In this document: positions 13,961 through 21,746 of the stretch, one piece after another | Numbering within the stretch: the first letter of the stretch is position 1 | Layout: every line of letters begins with the position of its first letter | DNA from: Thermoleophilia bacterium | Lineage (GTDB): Bacteria > Actinomycetota > Thermoleophilia > Gaiellales > Gaiellaceae | NCBI GenBank assembly: GCA_025929895.1 | Contig: JAICPI010000014.1 | Span: 1 to 52,049, forward strand | Reading direction: 5' to 3' | Length of the DNA stretch: 52,049 nucleotides | Translations under genes and position numbers: made by a program | Notes under the pieces: model-generated | Told to the model about the DNA's origin: nothing | The model's input: only the letters and a program-made list of their open reading frames with translations | Databases searched by the model: none

Positions 13961-16708
13961 ATGACTACCGATGTGGTCGGCAGAGACGAGGAGCTCGGCG
14001 CGCTCCACGCGTTCCTCGAACGGCGCGTTCCCGTTACGGCGCCGACGGCGGTCGCGCTCGAGGGGGAGGCCGGGATCGGGAAGTCGACGCTCTGGAGCGC
14101 CGCGATCGACGCGGCCCGCGAGGGTGGAGCGCGTGTCCTCGTCGCGCGGCCGGCGGAGACGGAGCGCGGCTTCGAGCACGCGGGCCTGGCCGACCTCTTC
14201 GAGGACGTACTCGAGGAGACGTTGCCGGCGCTCACGACGCCCCAGCGCCGCGCGCTCGAGGTCGCGCTCCTCGTCGACGACGCCGACGACGCCGCCGTCG
14301 ACGCCCGGGCGCTCGGCGTCGGCGTGCGCAGCGCGCTCCAGGCCCTCTCCGCGGACGGGCTCCTCGTGCTCGCGGTCGACGACGTCCAGTGGCTGGACGC
14401 GTCCTCCGCGAACGCCCTCGGCTTCGCGCTCCGGCGGCTCTCCGAGGCGCCGGTCCTGCTCCTCTGGACGCGTCGCCTCGGCGAAGGCCGCCCGCCCGCA
14501 GCCCTCGAGGACGCCGTCGGCGAGGAGCGGATCGAGCGCGTCCGGGTCGGCCCGCTGAGCCTCGGCGCGATCCAGCGGATCATCCAGCGCCGCCTTTCCC
14601 GCGTCGTCTCCCGGCCGACGCTGCTCCGGATCCACCAGGCCTCCGGAGGCAACCCGTTCTACGCCCTCGAGCTCGCGCGGGCCCTCGAGGCCGGTGACGC
14701 CGTCCGCGACCCCACGCAACCTCTGCCCATCCCCGAGCGCCTCGAGGAGCTCGTCTCCGCGCGGCTCGGCGGGTTCGACGGCGCTGCGCGCGACGCGCTC
14801 GTGCTCGTCTCGGCTCAGGCGCGCCTGACCGTCGCCCAGCTCGCCGCCGCGGGGATCGACGAGCGCGCGCTCGATCCCGTGCTCTCCGAGCACGTCCTCG
14901 AGCTCGTCGACGGGACCGTGCGTTTCACGCACCCGCTGCTCGCCTCGGCGCTCTACCAGGGGCTCACGACGGGCGAGCGGCAGCGGGCGCACCGCCACCT
15001 CGCCGAGCTCGCCAAGGATCCCGTCGCTCGCGCGCGCCACCTCGCGAGCTCGACCGACCGGCCGGACGAGGAGCTGGCGCTCGCGCTCGAGCACGCGGCG
15101 ACCGACGCCGCGCAGCACGGCGCGCAGATCGCGGCGGCCGGGCTCGCCGAGCAGGCGCTGCGGCTCACGCCGGCGGACGACCTTGCCGATGCCGATCGTC
15201 GCGCCGCCGCGGCCGCACGGGCGCACGCCGCTGCGGGCGAGGTCGGGCGCGCGCGCGTGCTCGCGGCCGACGTCCTCGCCCGCGCCTCGGCCGGCCCGGA
15301 GCGCGCGCTCGCGCTCGCGCTGCTGGCGGAGGTCGACTCGGAGGATCCCCGGCTCGCGATCCCGCTGCTGCACGACGCGCTGCGCGAGCCGGGCGCACCG
15401 CGGGCGCTCCGGGCGACGCTGCACCAGCGGCTGAGCCTGCTCGTTCGGTTCACGGAGGGGCTCGCCGAGGCGGAGCGGCATGCCCGCGCGTCCGTCGCGC
15501 TCGCCGAGCAGCTCGGCGACGTTTCGCTGTTGGCCTCGGCGCTCGCGGGGCTCGCGCTCATCCGTTTCAACGCGGGCCAACCCGGCGCGCTCGAGCTGGC
15601 AGGGCAGGCGCACGAGCTCGCGGCGCGGATGCCGACCTCGCAGGCCGCGGCGGACGCCGGCTTCGCGCTCGCGCACGTCCTCGTCTGGTCGGGCCGCTTC
15701 GTGCGCGCACGCGCGCTGCTCGACGAGCTCTTCCAGGGCTGGAGCGAGCGCGACGAGCGGATCGCCGGGTACGCGCTGTGGTACCGCTCGTTCGTCGAGC
15801 TCCGCTGCGGCGCGCTCGAGCTCGCCGAGGCGCTCGCCGAGCAGGCGAGAGCCCTCAGCGCCCAGTACGCGCGCGACGAGGTCGAGCCGCCGCAGTCGCT
15901 GTACCCGCTCGCGCTCGTCGCCGCCCATCGCGGCGAACTCGACGGCGCGCGGGAGCTCGCGCAGGAGACGCGGCGGCTCGCGGAGCTCCACGGCTCGCGG
16001 ATGTGCGCGCCGACGGCGACGCTCGGGGTGGTGGAGCTCTGGAGCGCCGACCCGGAGGCCGCCGTGCGCGCGTTCGCCGCCGCGGAGGCGATCGAGGACG
16101 CGCCCGATGCGTTCGATCCGGGCATGTGCTGGTGGCGCGCGGAGCACGTCGAGGCGCTGCTCGAGCTCGGCCGCGTCGACGACGCGGTCGCGCGGCTCGA
16201 CGAGTGGGAGGCCGACGCGCGTCGCCTGGAGAACGAGTGGGTGCTCGCGGAAGCCCTGCGCTGCCGTGGGCTCGTCGCGGCCGCGGCCGGGGACGTCGAG
16301 GGGGCCGCGTCCCTGCTCGCCGGCGCGGTCGAGGCGGCTCGCGACCCGTTCGTGCGCGCCCGGGCGCTGCTCGCGCTCGGCGTGGCGCGCCGGCGGCTGC
16401 GCCAGAAGCGCGCGGCCCGCGAGGCGATCGAGACCTCCCTGGCCGAGTTCCGGCGGATCGGCGCGCCGGGCTGGGCCGAGAAGGCACGCGCGGAGCTCGG
16501 ACGGATCGGCGGCCGCGAGCGGGTCGAGGGCCTGACCCCGGCAGAGCGGCGCGTGGCGAAGCTCGTGGCGACGGGGCGGACGAACGCGGAGGTGGCGGCT
16601 GCGCTCTTCCTCACGGAGCGGACGGTCGCGAGCCACCTGACGCGCGTGTACGCGAAGCTGGGCGTGCGCTCGCGCACGGAGCTCGCGGGCAAAGTTCAGC
16701 TGTTCTGA
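13961..16708 (+). CDS. LAL-type LuxR transcriptional regulator with AAA/STAND ATPase
   Basis: 915 aa. The start at 13961 has GGGAGGG upstream. Walker A is GEAGIGKST (residues 35-43), Walker B is LLVLAVDDVQWLD, and a STAND-type ATPase region follows (GGNPFYALELARAL). A long alpha-helical, TPR-like middle (about residues 300-840) is rich in Ala, Glu and Arg. The C-terminal LuxR helix-turn-helix is LTPAERRVAKLVATGRTNAEVAAALFLTERTVASHL split over its usual four helices. LAL proteins are large ATP-dependent activators, often of nearby secondary-metabolism genes. It lies just upstream of the DUF4242/haloperoxidase/methyltransferase genes, which are its most likely targets. Confidence 0.9.
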   Translation: MTTDVVGRDEELGALHAFLERRVPVTAPTAVALEGEAGIGKSTLWSAAIDAAREGGARVLVARPAETERGFEHAGLADLFEDVLEETLPALTTPQRRALEVALLVDDADDAAVDARALGVGVRSALQALSADGLLVLAVDDVQWLDASSANALGFALRRLSEAPVLLLWTRRLGEGRPPAALEDAVGEERIERVRVGPLSLGAIQRIIQRRLSRVVSRPTLLRIHQASGGNPFYALELARALEAGDAVRDPTQPLPIPERLEELVSARLGGFDGAARDALVLVSAQARLTVAQLAAAGIDERALDPVLSEHVLELVDGTVRFTHPLLASALYQGLTTGERQRAHRHLAELAKDPVARARHLASSTDRPDEELALALEHAATDAAQHGAQIAAAGLAEQALRLTPADDLADADRRAAAAARAHAAAGEVGRARVLAADVLARASAGPERALALALLAEVDSEDPRLAIPLLHDALREPGAPRALRATLHQRLSLLVRFTEGLAEAERHARASVALAEQLGDVSLLASALAGLALIRFNAGQPGALELAGQAHELAARMPTSQAAADAGFALAHVLVWSGRFVRARALLDELFQGWSERDERIAGYALWYRSFVELRCGALELAEALAEQARALSAQYARDEVEPPQSLYPLALVAAHRGELDGARELAQETRRLAELHGSRMCAPTATLGVVELWSADPEAAVRAFAAAEAIEDAPDAFDPGMCWWRAEHVEALLELGRVDDAVARLDEWEADARRLENEWVLAEALRCRGLVAAAAGDVEGAASLLAGAVEAARDPFVRARALLALGVARRRLRQKRAAREAIETSLAEFRRIGAPGWAEKARAELGRIGGRERVEGLTPAERRVAKLVATGRTNAEVAAALFLTERTVASHLTRVYAKLGVRSRTELAGKVQLF

Positions 16709-16734
16709 CGTTTCCACTCGGTGGCCCGCCGCCC

Positions 16735-16740
16735 TAGCGT
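16735..16740 (+). promoter_or_regulatory. -10 element of the DUF4242 gene (TAGCGT), leaderless
   Basis: TAGCGT ends exactly 6 nt before the ATG at 16747 and no Shine-Dalgarno precedes that start. TTTCCA at 16711-16716 is a weak -35 candidate with an 18-nt spacer. Confidence 0.45.
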
Positions 16741-16746
16741 CGAGGC

Positions 16747-17013
16747 ATGCCGAGCTACCTCGTCGAAACGTACCTCCCGCGCGGCGGCAGCGCCGAGCGG
16801 TGCGCGTGCGAGACGCGGTCCCGCTCGGCCGCCGAGGAGCTAGCGCGGGCCGGCGTGCCGGTCAGCTTCGTGGGTCTCATCCACGTACCCGAGGACGAGA
16901 CGTGCTTCTTCGTGTTCGACGCGCCGTCGAGCCGAGCCGCAGCCCGCGTGGCGGAGCTCGCAGCGCTCGACCACGTGCGGGTCGTCGAGGCCGTCACGTC
17001 GGGAGAGGAGTAA
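16747..17013 (+). CDS. DUF4242-family small protein
   Basis: 88 aa. The opening MPSYLVETYLPRG, the middle FVGLIHVPEDETCFFVF and the end AALDHVRVVEAV match the DUF4242 ferredoxin-like fold (two beta-alpha-beta units). The conserved phrase is PEDETCFF, with a Cys that may bind metal. Members are found alone or fused to regulators; the role is not established, though some relatives are described as nickel-binding. The gene ends 2 bases before the haloperoxidase ATG, so the two form an operon behind the LAL regulator. Confidence 0.75.
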   Translation: MPSYLVETYLPRGGSAERCACETRSRSAAEELARAGVPVSFVGLIHVPEDETCFFVFDAPSSRAAARVAELAALDHVRVVEAVTSGEE

Positions 17014-17015
17014 CC

Positions 17016-18257
17016 ATGCTGAAGAAGGTCGTACTGACCGTCGCGGTGGGTGCCGCGCTCGCCGCGCCCGCCGTCGCCCGAGCGGACGCGGTCACCCAGT
17101 GGAACCTGAACGCGAGCAACGCGCTCTTCACCGTCGCCGGGCAGCCGCCGCAGGTGTCGGTGTCGCACCTGGCGATGGTGCACGGAGCGGTGTACGACGC
17201 CGTCAACGCGATCGACGGCGGGCACGAGGGCTACCTGCTCACGTCCCGCGTGGGCACGCCGTTCGACTCGAAGGACGCGGCGGCGGCGGCCGCGGCGTAC
17301 CGTGTGCTCCTGCACCTCGTGCCGGCGCAGCAGCCGCTGCTCGACGCGCAGTACTCGGCGTCGCTGGCGGCGATCCCCGACGGGACCGCGAAGACGAGAG
17401 GGATCGCGGTCGGCGAGGCGGCGGCCGCGGCGATGATCGCCGCTCGGACGAACGACGGACGCTTCGGCGCCTACCGCTTCCCCGTCGGCTCGGTGCCCGG
17501 CCAGTGGCGGCCGGTGCTGCCCGCCTTCATCAGCGACCCGTTCGCGTGGCTGAAGGACGTGCGGCCGTTCCTGATCGAGAGCTCATCCCAGTTCCGCTCG
17601 AAAGGGCCGCTCGAGCTGACGAGCCCTCAGTACGCGCGGGAGCTCGCCGAGGTGCAGTCCGTCGGGTCGCTGACGAGCACGACGCGGACGGCCGACCAGA
17701 CGCACGCCGCTCGGTACTGGGCCGAGAACCCGCCGGCGACGTGGAGCCGTGTCTTCCGCACGATCTCGGCGCAGCAGGGCCTGTCGCCGGCGGAGAACGC
17801 GCGCCTCTACGCGATGCTCTACCTGACCGCCGCGGACGCGCTGATCACCGTCTGGGACGACAAGGCGCACTATCTCTTCTGGCGCCCGATCACCGCGATC
17901 CGCGAGGCCGACGTCGACGGGAACCCGGCAACCGTGGCCGATCCGGCCTGGCTGCCGCTGATCTCGACGCCGCCGTACACCGAGCACTCGTCGGGGCACG
18001 CCGCGCTCAGCGGCTCGATCGTCGCGACGCTCCAGGACTTCTTCGGAACCGACCACGTCGGTTGGAGCGACACGACGAACGGCGGCCTGACGCGGAGCTT
18101 CTCGCGGCTCTCGCAGGCGATCGACGAGGTCGTCGACGCCCGCGTGTGGTCGGGGATCCACTTCCGGACCGCGGACGAGCAGGGCGCGAGGATCGGCCGG
18201 CAAGTCGCGCAGTGGCGCAAGCGCCACGCCTTCGGCGCCGTTGGCGGCAACGGCTGA
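17016..18257 (+). CDS. Secreted vanadium-haloperoxidase-type PAP2 superfamily enzyme
   Basis: 413 aa. A signal peptide (VVLTVAVGAALAAPAVARA) leads to an all-helical domain. The vanadate/phosphate pocket is complete: K283 and R290 in KAHYLFWRP, S326-G327-H328 in YTEHSSGHAAL, R376 and H382 in ARVWSGIHF. These match the three PAP2/haloperoxidase motifs, with the SGH histidine as the family's catalytic residue. It either oxidises halides with H2O2 outside the cell or is an acid phosphatase of the same fold; overall length and layout favour the haloperoxidase-like group. The ATG follows GGGAGAGGAG. Its neighbours are DUF4242 and a methyltransferase. Confidence 0.87.
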   Translation: MLKKVVLTVAVGAALAAPAVARADAVTQWNLNASNALFTVAGQPPQVSVSHLAMVHGAVYDAVNAIDGGHEGYLLTSRVGTPFDSKDAAAAAAAYRVLLHLVPAQQPLLDAQYSASLAAIPDGTAKTRGIAVGEAAAAAMIAARTNDGRFGAYRFPVGSVPGQWRPVLPAFISDPFAWLKDVRPFLIESSSQFRSKGPLELTSPQYARELAEVQSVGSLTSTTRTADQTHAARYWAENPPATWSRVFRTISAQQGLSPAENARLYAMLYLTAADALITVWDDKAHYLFWRPITAIREADVDGNPATVADPAWLPLISTPPYTEHSSGHAALSGSIVATLQDFFGTDHVGWSDTTNGGLTRSFSRLSQAIDEVVDARVWSGIHFRTADEQGARIGRQVAQWRKRHAFGAVGGNG

Positions 18258-18292
18258 CGCACGATCGACGACGAACGAAAGGAAGGTGGAGC

Positions 18293-19111
18293 ATGGCAAC
18301 GCCGGACCTCGCCGACCTGAAGCAGGCCCACCGCACGACCTGGGCCGCCGGCCGCTACGCGGCGGTCGCGGAGATGATCGACGTCGTCGCGCCCGACCAC
18401 CTGATCGAGCGGTCTGGGGTCGCAGCGGGCGACCGCACGCTCGACGTGGCGACCGGGACGGGCAACGTCGCCGTGCGCACCGCGGCGCTCGGTGCGGACA
18501 CCGTCGGGCTCGACCTGACACCCGAGTTGCTGGAGCTCGCGCGCAGGCGCGCGGACGACGCGGGCGTCGAGGTCGAGTGGGTCGTGGGCGACGCGGAGGA
18601 GCTGCCGTTCCCGGACGAGAGCTTCGACCGCGTGCTCTCCGCGTTCGGGACGCAGTTCGCGCCGCGGCATTCCGTCACGGCCGACGAGCTCGTGCGCGTC
18701 TGCGCGCCGGGCGGCGTGATCGGCCTCGCCAACTGGACGCCGCAGGGCGCGATCGGCGAGCTGTTCCGGATCCTCGGCCGCTACCTCCCAGCGCCGCCGC
18801 CGTTCGCGTCGGCGCCGCCGCTCTGGGGCGACGAGGAGCATGTCCGCGGGCTCTTCGCCGGGCACGACGTCGAGCTCGAGCTCGAGCGGACGACGACGCC
18901 GTTCCGCTTCGACTCCGCCGAGCACTGGGTCTCGTTCATGGAGACGAGCTACGGCCCGCTGCTGAAGGCGCGCGAGCGCCTCGGCGCCGAGGGCACGTGG
19001 GACGACTGCCGCTCCGAGATCGTCGCGATGATGGAGCGCCGAAACGAGTCGCCCGGCGGCGGGCTGCTCGTCCCGGCCGAGTACCTGCTCGTGCTCGCGC
19101 GCAGACCCTAG
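18293..19111 (+). CDS. Class I SAM-dependent methyltransferase (UbiE/Methyltransf_11-like)
   Basis: 272 aa from the ATG at 18293, preceded by GGAAGGTGG. SAM motif I is LDVATGTGNVAV, the acidic end of strand 2 is VGLDLTPE, motif II is VVGDAEELPFPDESFDRV, and post-motifs RVCAPGGVIGLANWTP follow. It is a small-molecule methyltransferase in the cytoplasm. It lies 35 bases after the haloperoxidase stop and is likely in the same transcript. The stop TAG shares CTAG with the stop of the convergent vanW gene. Confidence 0.88.
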   Translation: MATPDLADLKQAHRTTWAAGRYAAVAEMIDVVAPDHLIERSGVAAGDRTLDVATGTGNVAVRTAALGADTVGLDLTPELLELARRRADDAGVEVEWVVGDAEELPFPDESFDRVLSAFGTQFAPRHSVTADELVRVCAPGGVIGLANWTPQGAIGELFRILGRYLPAPPPFASAPPLWGDEEHVRGLFAGHDVELELERTTTPFRFDSAEHWVSFMETSYGPLLKARERLGAEGTWDDCRSEIVAMMERRNESPGGGLLVPAEYLLVLARRP

Positions 19112-20280
19112 GGCTGGTGCCGGCTGGCGACACCGACGCGCACGACCCCGTCGTGCGCGTCGTAGCGCCAGCTGAAGCGCTCGTCGCGGACGAGTCGCTC
19201 GTGCTCGTAGACGCGCCGCGTGTAGTCGACGGTGAAGCCCGACGCGCCGGGCGCCTGGACGAGGATCCGCGCGCCCGGCGCGAGCGACGGGTCGAGACGC
19301 TCGCGCGTGGTCGCCGCCGTCCATGCGTACGGCTCGCCGGTCGTCGTCTCGACGCGCCGGCCGAGGGCGGACGAGTAGAAGCGCACGGTGATCGAGGTGT
19401 CGGTCGCGACGAGCCGGATCAGCAGGCTCGCCTCCCAGTCGTTGCGGAAGACGAGCTCGGGGCCGCCCCACGAGATCGTCGCCTCTCGGCCCATTGGGTA
19501 GCGGTCGATGTAGAAGGAGTGCGGCGTGTGCTCGACGAGGTCGAGGCCCGCGAAGAACGCCGCGTTGTAGAGCGTGGTCGCGACCTGGCTGATCCCGCCG
19601 CCGACGGAATCGACGAGCACCCCGCCGGAGATCATCGGCGCGGGCACGAAGCCCCTGGCCGTCGTCCGCTCGCCGAGCACCTCGTTCATCGAGAACGTCT
19701 CCCCTGGGCCGAGGATCGTCCCGTCGAGCAGCTCGGCCGCCCGCTCGATGTTGACGACGCGCGGCTGCCCGGCCGGGTAGTGCGTCGTGAACTCGCCGAC
19801 GAGCTCGCGGATCCGCAGGGCCTCGAGGTCGCCGGTGGGGACCTCCGGGCGCGTCCACCGAAAGCGCACCGGATGGCGCGTCCGGGCCGGGGCCTCGAGG
19901 AGCGCTCGCGCAGTGGCCGCCGGGTCGAGCGACCTGCCCGCAACGCCGGGGACGACGAGGACGCGATCGCCGGCGATGCGCAGGCGCGCGTCGCGCGCAG
20001 CGTTGTCCGGAAACGCGGGGGAGAGCAGTCGCCCGAGCGCAGCGGCGTCGATCGCAACCGCGTCGCCGCGCTCGCGCAGGAGCGGACGGAGCTGGCGGGG
20101 GTCGATCGTCGTCGACGCGCTACCCGAGGAGAAGACGTGCGGGTGCGAGAGCAGGATCGCGAGCTCGCTCGTCGTCGGGGAGGGGGACGTCCGCAGCGCG
20201 AGCCCCGCGCCCGCGAGGGCGCCGAGGATCAGGACGAGCGCGCTGCCGAGGAACGCGAGGAGCAGCCGGCGGCGGCGCAT
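19108..20280 (-). CDS. VanW family protein with an N-terminal membrane anchor
   Basis: 390 aa. One signal-anchor helix (LLLAFLGSALVLILGALAGAGLAL) is followed by a YoaR/peptidoglycan-binding-4-like domain (ISPFxD-type stretch AIDAAALGRLLSPAF, RIAGDRVLVVPGVAGRSLDP). The VanW domain then runs GETFSMNEVLGERT, GGVLVDSVGGGISQVATTLYNAAF and DRYPMGREATISWGG. VanW-like proteins are envelope proteins of unknown activity, first seen in vancomycin-resistance clusters. Its stop codon overlaps that of the convergent methyltransferase, and its start is divergent from the ECF sigma gene. Confidence 0.88.
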   Translation of the reverse strand: MRRRRLLLAFLGSALVLILGALAGAGLALRTSPSPTTSELAILLSHPHVFSSGSASTTIDPRQLRPLLRERGDAVAIDAAALGRLLSPAFPDNAARDARLRIAGDRVLVVPGVAGRSLDPAATARALLEAPARTRHPVRFRWTRPEVPTGDLEALRIRELVGEFTTHYPAGQPRVVNIERAAELLDGTILGPGETFSMNEVLGERTTARGFVPAPMISGGVLVDSVGGGISQVATTLYNAAFFAGLDLVEHTPHSFYIDRYPMGREATISWGGPELVFRNDWEASLLIRLVATDTSITVRFYSSALGRRVETTTGEPYAWTAATTRERLDPSLAPGARILVQAPGASGFTVDYTRRVYEHERLVRDERFSWRYDAHDGVVRVGVASRHQP

Positions 20281-20346
20281 CGGGGCTCACCGGAATGTGC
20301 GTTCATATCTGGTGAAACGCGCGCTGCCCAGACGTATTCCCGTGCG

Positions 20347-20352
20347 TAGGAT
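20347..20352 (+). promoter_or_regulatory. Candidate -10 (TAGGAT) of the ECF sigma gene
   Basis: TAGGAT overlaps the apparent ATG at 20351. It ends 7 nt before an in-frame GTG at 20360, the spacing seen at other leaderless genes in the window. If used, the real start is the GTG, nine bases downstream. Confidence 0.35.
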
Positions 20353-21346
20353 GTCCGACGTGCAGAAGGCAGCGACCGCAGGCTTCGGCAGCCTCGAGCT
20401 GGCGTTCGAGCAACACCGGTCCGAGCTGATCGGCTACTGCTACCGCATGCTCGGCTCGCCGTTCGAGGCCGAGGACGCGGTGCAGGAGACGTTCCTGCGC
20501 GCGTGGCGCGGGTTCGAGAAGTTCGAGGGACGCGCGGCTCTGCGCTCCTGGCTCTACCGGATCGCGACGAACGTCTCCCTCGACCTGCTGAACGGCCGCG
20601 AGCGCCGCGCGCGCCCGATGGACCTCGGGCCGGCGCGCGAGCCCGTCGCCGCGAACCTGAACGCGCTGCCCGAGGTGACGTGGATCGAGCCGGTGCCGGA
20701 CGGACTGGTCGTCCCCGCCGACGGCGATCCCGCCGACGTCGTCGCCGGCCGCGAGACGATCCGGCTCGCCTTCGTGGCGGCGCTCCAGCACCTCCCGCCG
20801 CGCCAGCGCGCCGTCTTGATCCTCTGCGAGGTGCTGCGCTGGAAGGCGAGCGAGGTCGCGGAGCTGCTCGAGACGAGCGTCGCGTCCGTGAACAGCGCGC
20901 TCCAGCGGGCACGGGCAACGCTCGAGGCGAGCGAAGTCAGCCTCGACGCGCCGCCGTCCGCGGACGAGGCCGACCCGGAGCTCCTCGCCCGCTACGTCGA
21001 CGCGTTCGAGCGCTACGACATGGATGCGCTCACGGCGCTGATCCACGAGGACGCGACGCAGTCGATGCCGCCGTTCGACCTCTGGCTGCGGGGGCGTGAC
21101 GACATCTTCACCTGGTGGCTCGGCCCGGGGATCGCGTGCCGCGGCTCTCGCGTGATCCCGACCGTCGCGGCGAACGGCTCGCCGGCGTTCGGGCAGTACA
21201 AGCCGAGCGAGAGCGGCGACGGCTATGAGCCCTGGGCGCTCCAGGTGCTGGAGCTCGCCGACGGCAAGATCGTGGAGCTGACGTTCTTCCTCGACACCGA
21301 CTCGGTCTTCCCGCGCTTCGGGCTCCCCGCCCGGCTCGACGCCTAG
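20351..21346 (+). CDS. ECF RNA polymerase sigma factor, SigG-like with a C-terminal SnoaL-like domain
   Basis: 331 aa. Region 2 is at residues 15-85 (FEQHRSELIGYCYRMLGSPFEAED, VQETFLRAWRGFEKFEG, LRSWLYRIATN). Region 4 is at about 140-195 (LQHLPPRQRAVLILCEVLRWKASEVAELLETSVASVNSALQ). A SnoaL-like domain fills about 205-320 (YVDAFERYDMDALTALIHEDATQSMPPFDLWLRG). Such tails replace anti-sigma control in SigG/SigJ-like ECF groups, so a small ligand or the tail itself may set activity; no anti-sigma gene is adjacent. The start could be the ATG at 20351 or the GTG at 20360. Its stop shares CTAG with the STAS gene. Confidence 0.9.
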   Translation: MSDVQKAATAGFGSLELAFEQHRSELIGYCYRMLGSPFEAEDAVQETFLRAWRGFEKFEGRAALRSWLYRIATNVSLDLLNGRERRARPMDLGPAREPVAANLNALPEVTWIEPVPDGLVVPADGDPADVVAGRETIRLAFVAALQHLPPRQRAVLILCEVLRWKASEVAELLETSVASVNSALQRARATLEASEVSLDAPPSADEADPELLARYVDAFERYDMDALTALIHEDATQSMPPFDLWLRGRDDIFTWWLGPGIACRGSRVIPTVAANGSPAFGQYKPSESGDGYEPWALQVLELADGKIVELTFFLDTDSVFPRFGLPARLDA

Positions 21347-21630
21347 CGCAGGACCTCGGTCAGCCCCATGAGCTCGACGAGCTCGAGCAGCTCCTCCGTC
21401 CCGTTCCGGAGCCGGACCCGGCAGTGGTGGCGCCGCGCCGCGAGCTGGAGCCGACAGAGTGCGTCGACCGCGACGGCGTCCGGGAGGATCCCGGCGACGT
21501 CGCAGTAGGCGACGTCCGGTCGCTCGCGCTCGAACAGGCCGCAGACCCGGGTGGAGAGCCCCGGGAGGTCGGACCGCCTGATCGGACCGTGGATGGAGAA
21601 GACAATCGCCGTCGTCGCAGGGGCCGCCAT
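21343..21630 (-). CDS. STAS-domain protein
   Basis: 95 aa. It has the anti-sigma-factor-antagonist-like fold IVFSIHGPIRRSDLPGLSTRV, VAYCDVAGILPDAVAVDALCRLQLAARR and LELVELMGLTEVLR. The position usually holding the phosphorylated Ser/Thr (D-x-S/T-x-hydrophobic-D) reads CDVAGILPDAVAVD, with no Ser or Thr, so a classical kinase/phosphatase switch is unlikely. It may be a small-molecule or partner-binding STAS domain. It is convergent with the ECF sigma gene and divergent from the MFS pump. Confidence 0.7.
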   Translation of the reverse strand: MAAPATTAIVFSIHGPIRRSDLPGLSTRVCGLFERERPDVAYCDVAGILPDAVAVDALCRLQLAARRHHCRVRLRNGTEELLELVELMGLTEVLR

Positions 21631-21657
21631 CGGGGAGAGGACCCGGCCGGGCCGAGA

Positions 21658-21685
21658 AACTCATCGGCGGGAAGACCGATGAGTT
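21658..21685. promoter_or_regulatory. 28-base inverted repeat upstream of the MFS pump
   Basis: The 10-base arms AACTCATCGG (21658-21667) and CCGATGAGTT (21676-21685) are perfect complements around an 8-base loop. It lies between the divergent STAS and MFS genes, 61 bases before the MFS start. It fits an operator for a dimeric repressor of the pump or, less likely, a hairpin. No TetR or MarR gene is in the window. Confidence 0.45.
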
Positions 21686-21746
21686 CCCGGTCGTTGAGAC
21701 GTCTGATCCTTCGACCGCACCCCGTGAGAAGGCCGAGGAGGAACCG

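Noticed and set aside
13937-16717. 926-codon open frame antisense to the LAL regulator
   Set aside because: High GC removes stops from the opposite strand; the peptide has no family motif, while the plus strand has Walker and LuxR motifs.
21694-21699. TTGAGA as a -35 for the MFS operon
   Set aside because: No acceptable -10 lies 16-18 bases downstream; similar TTGAG strings elsewhere fit regulator boxes better.
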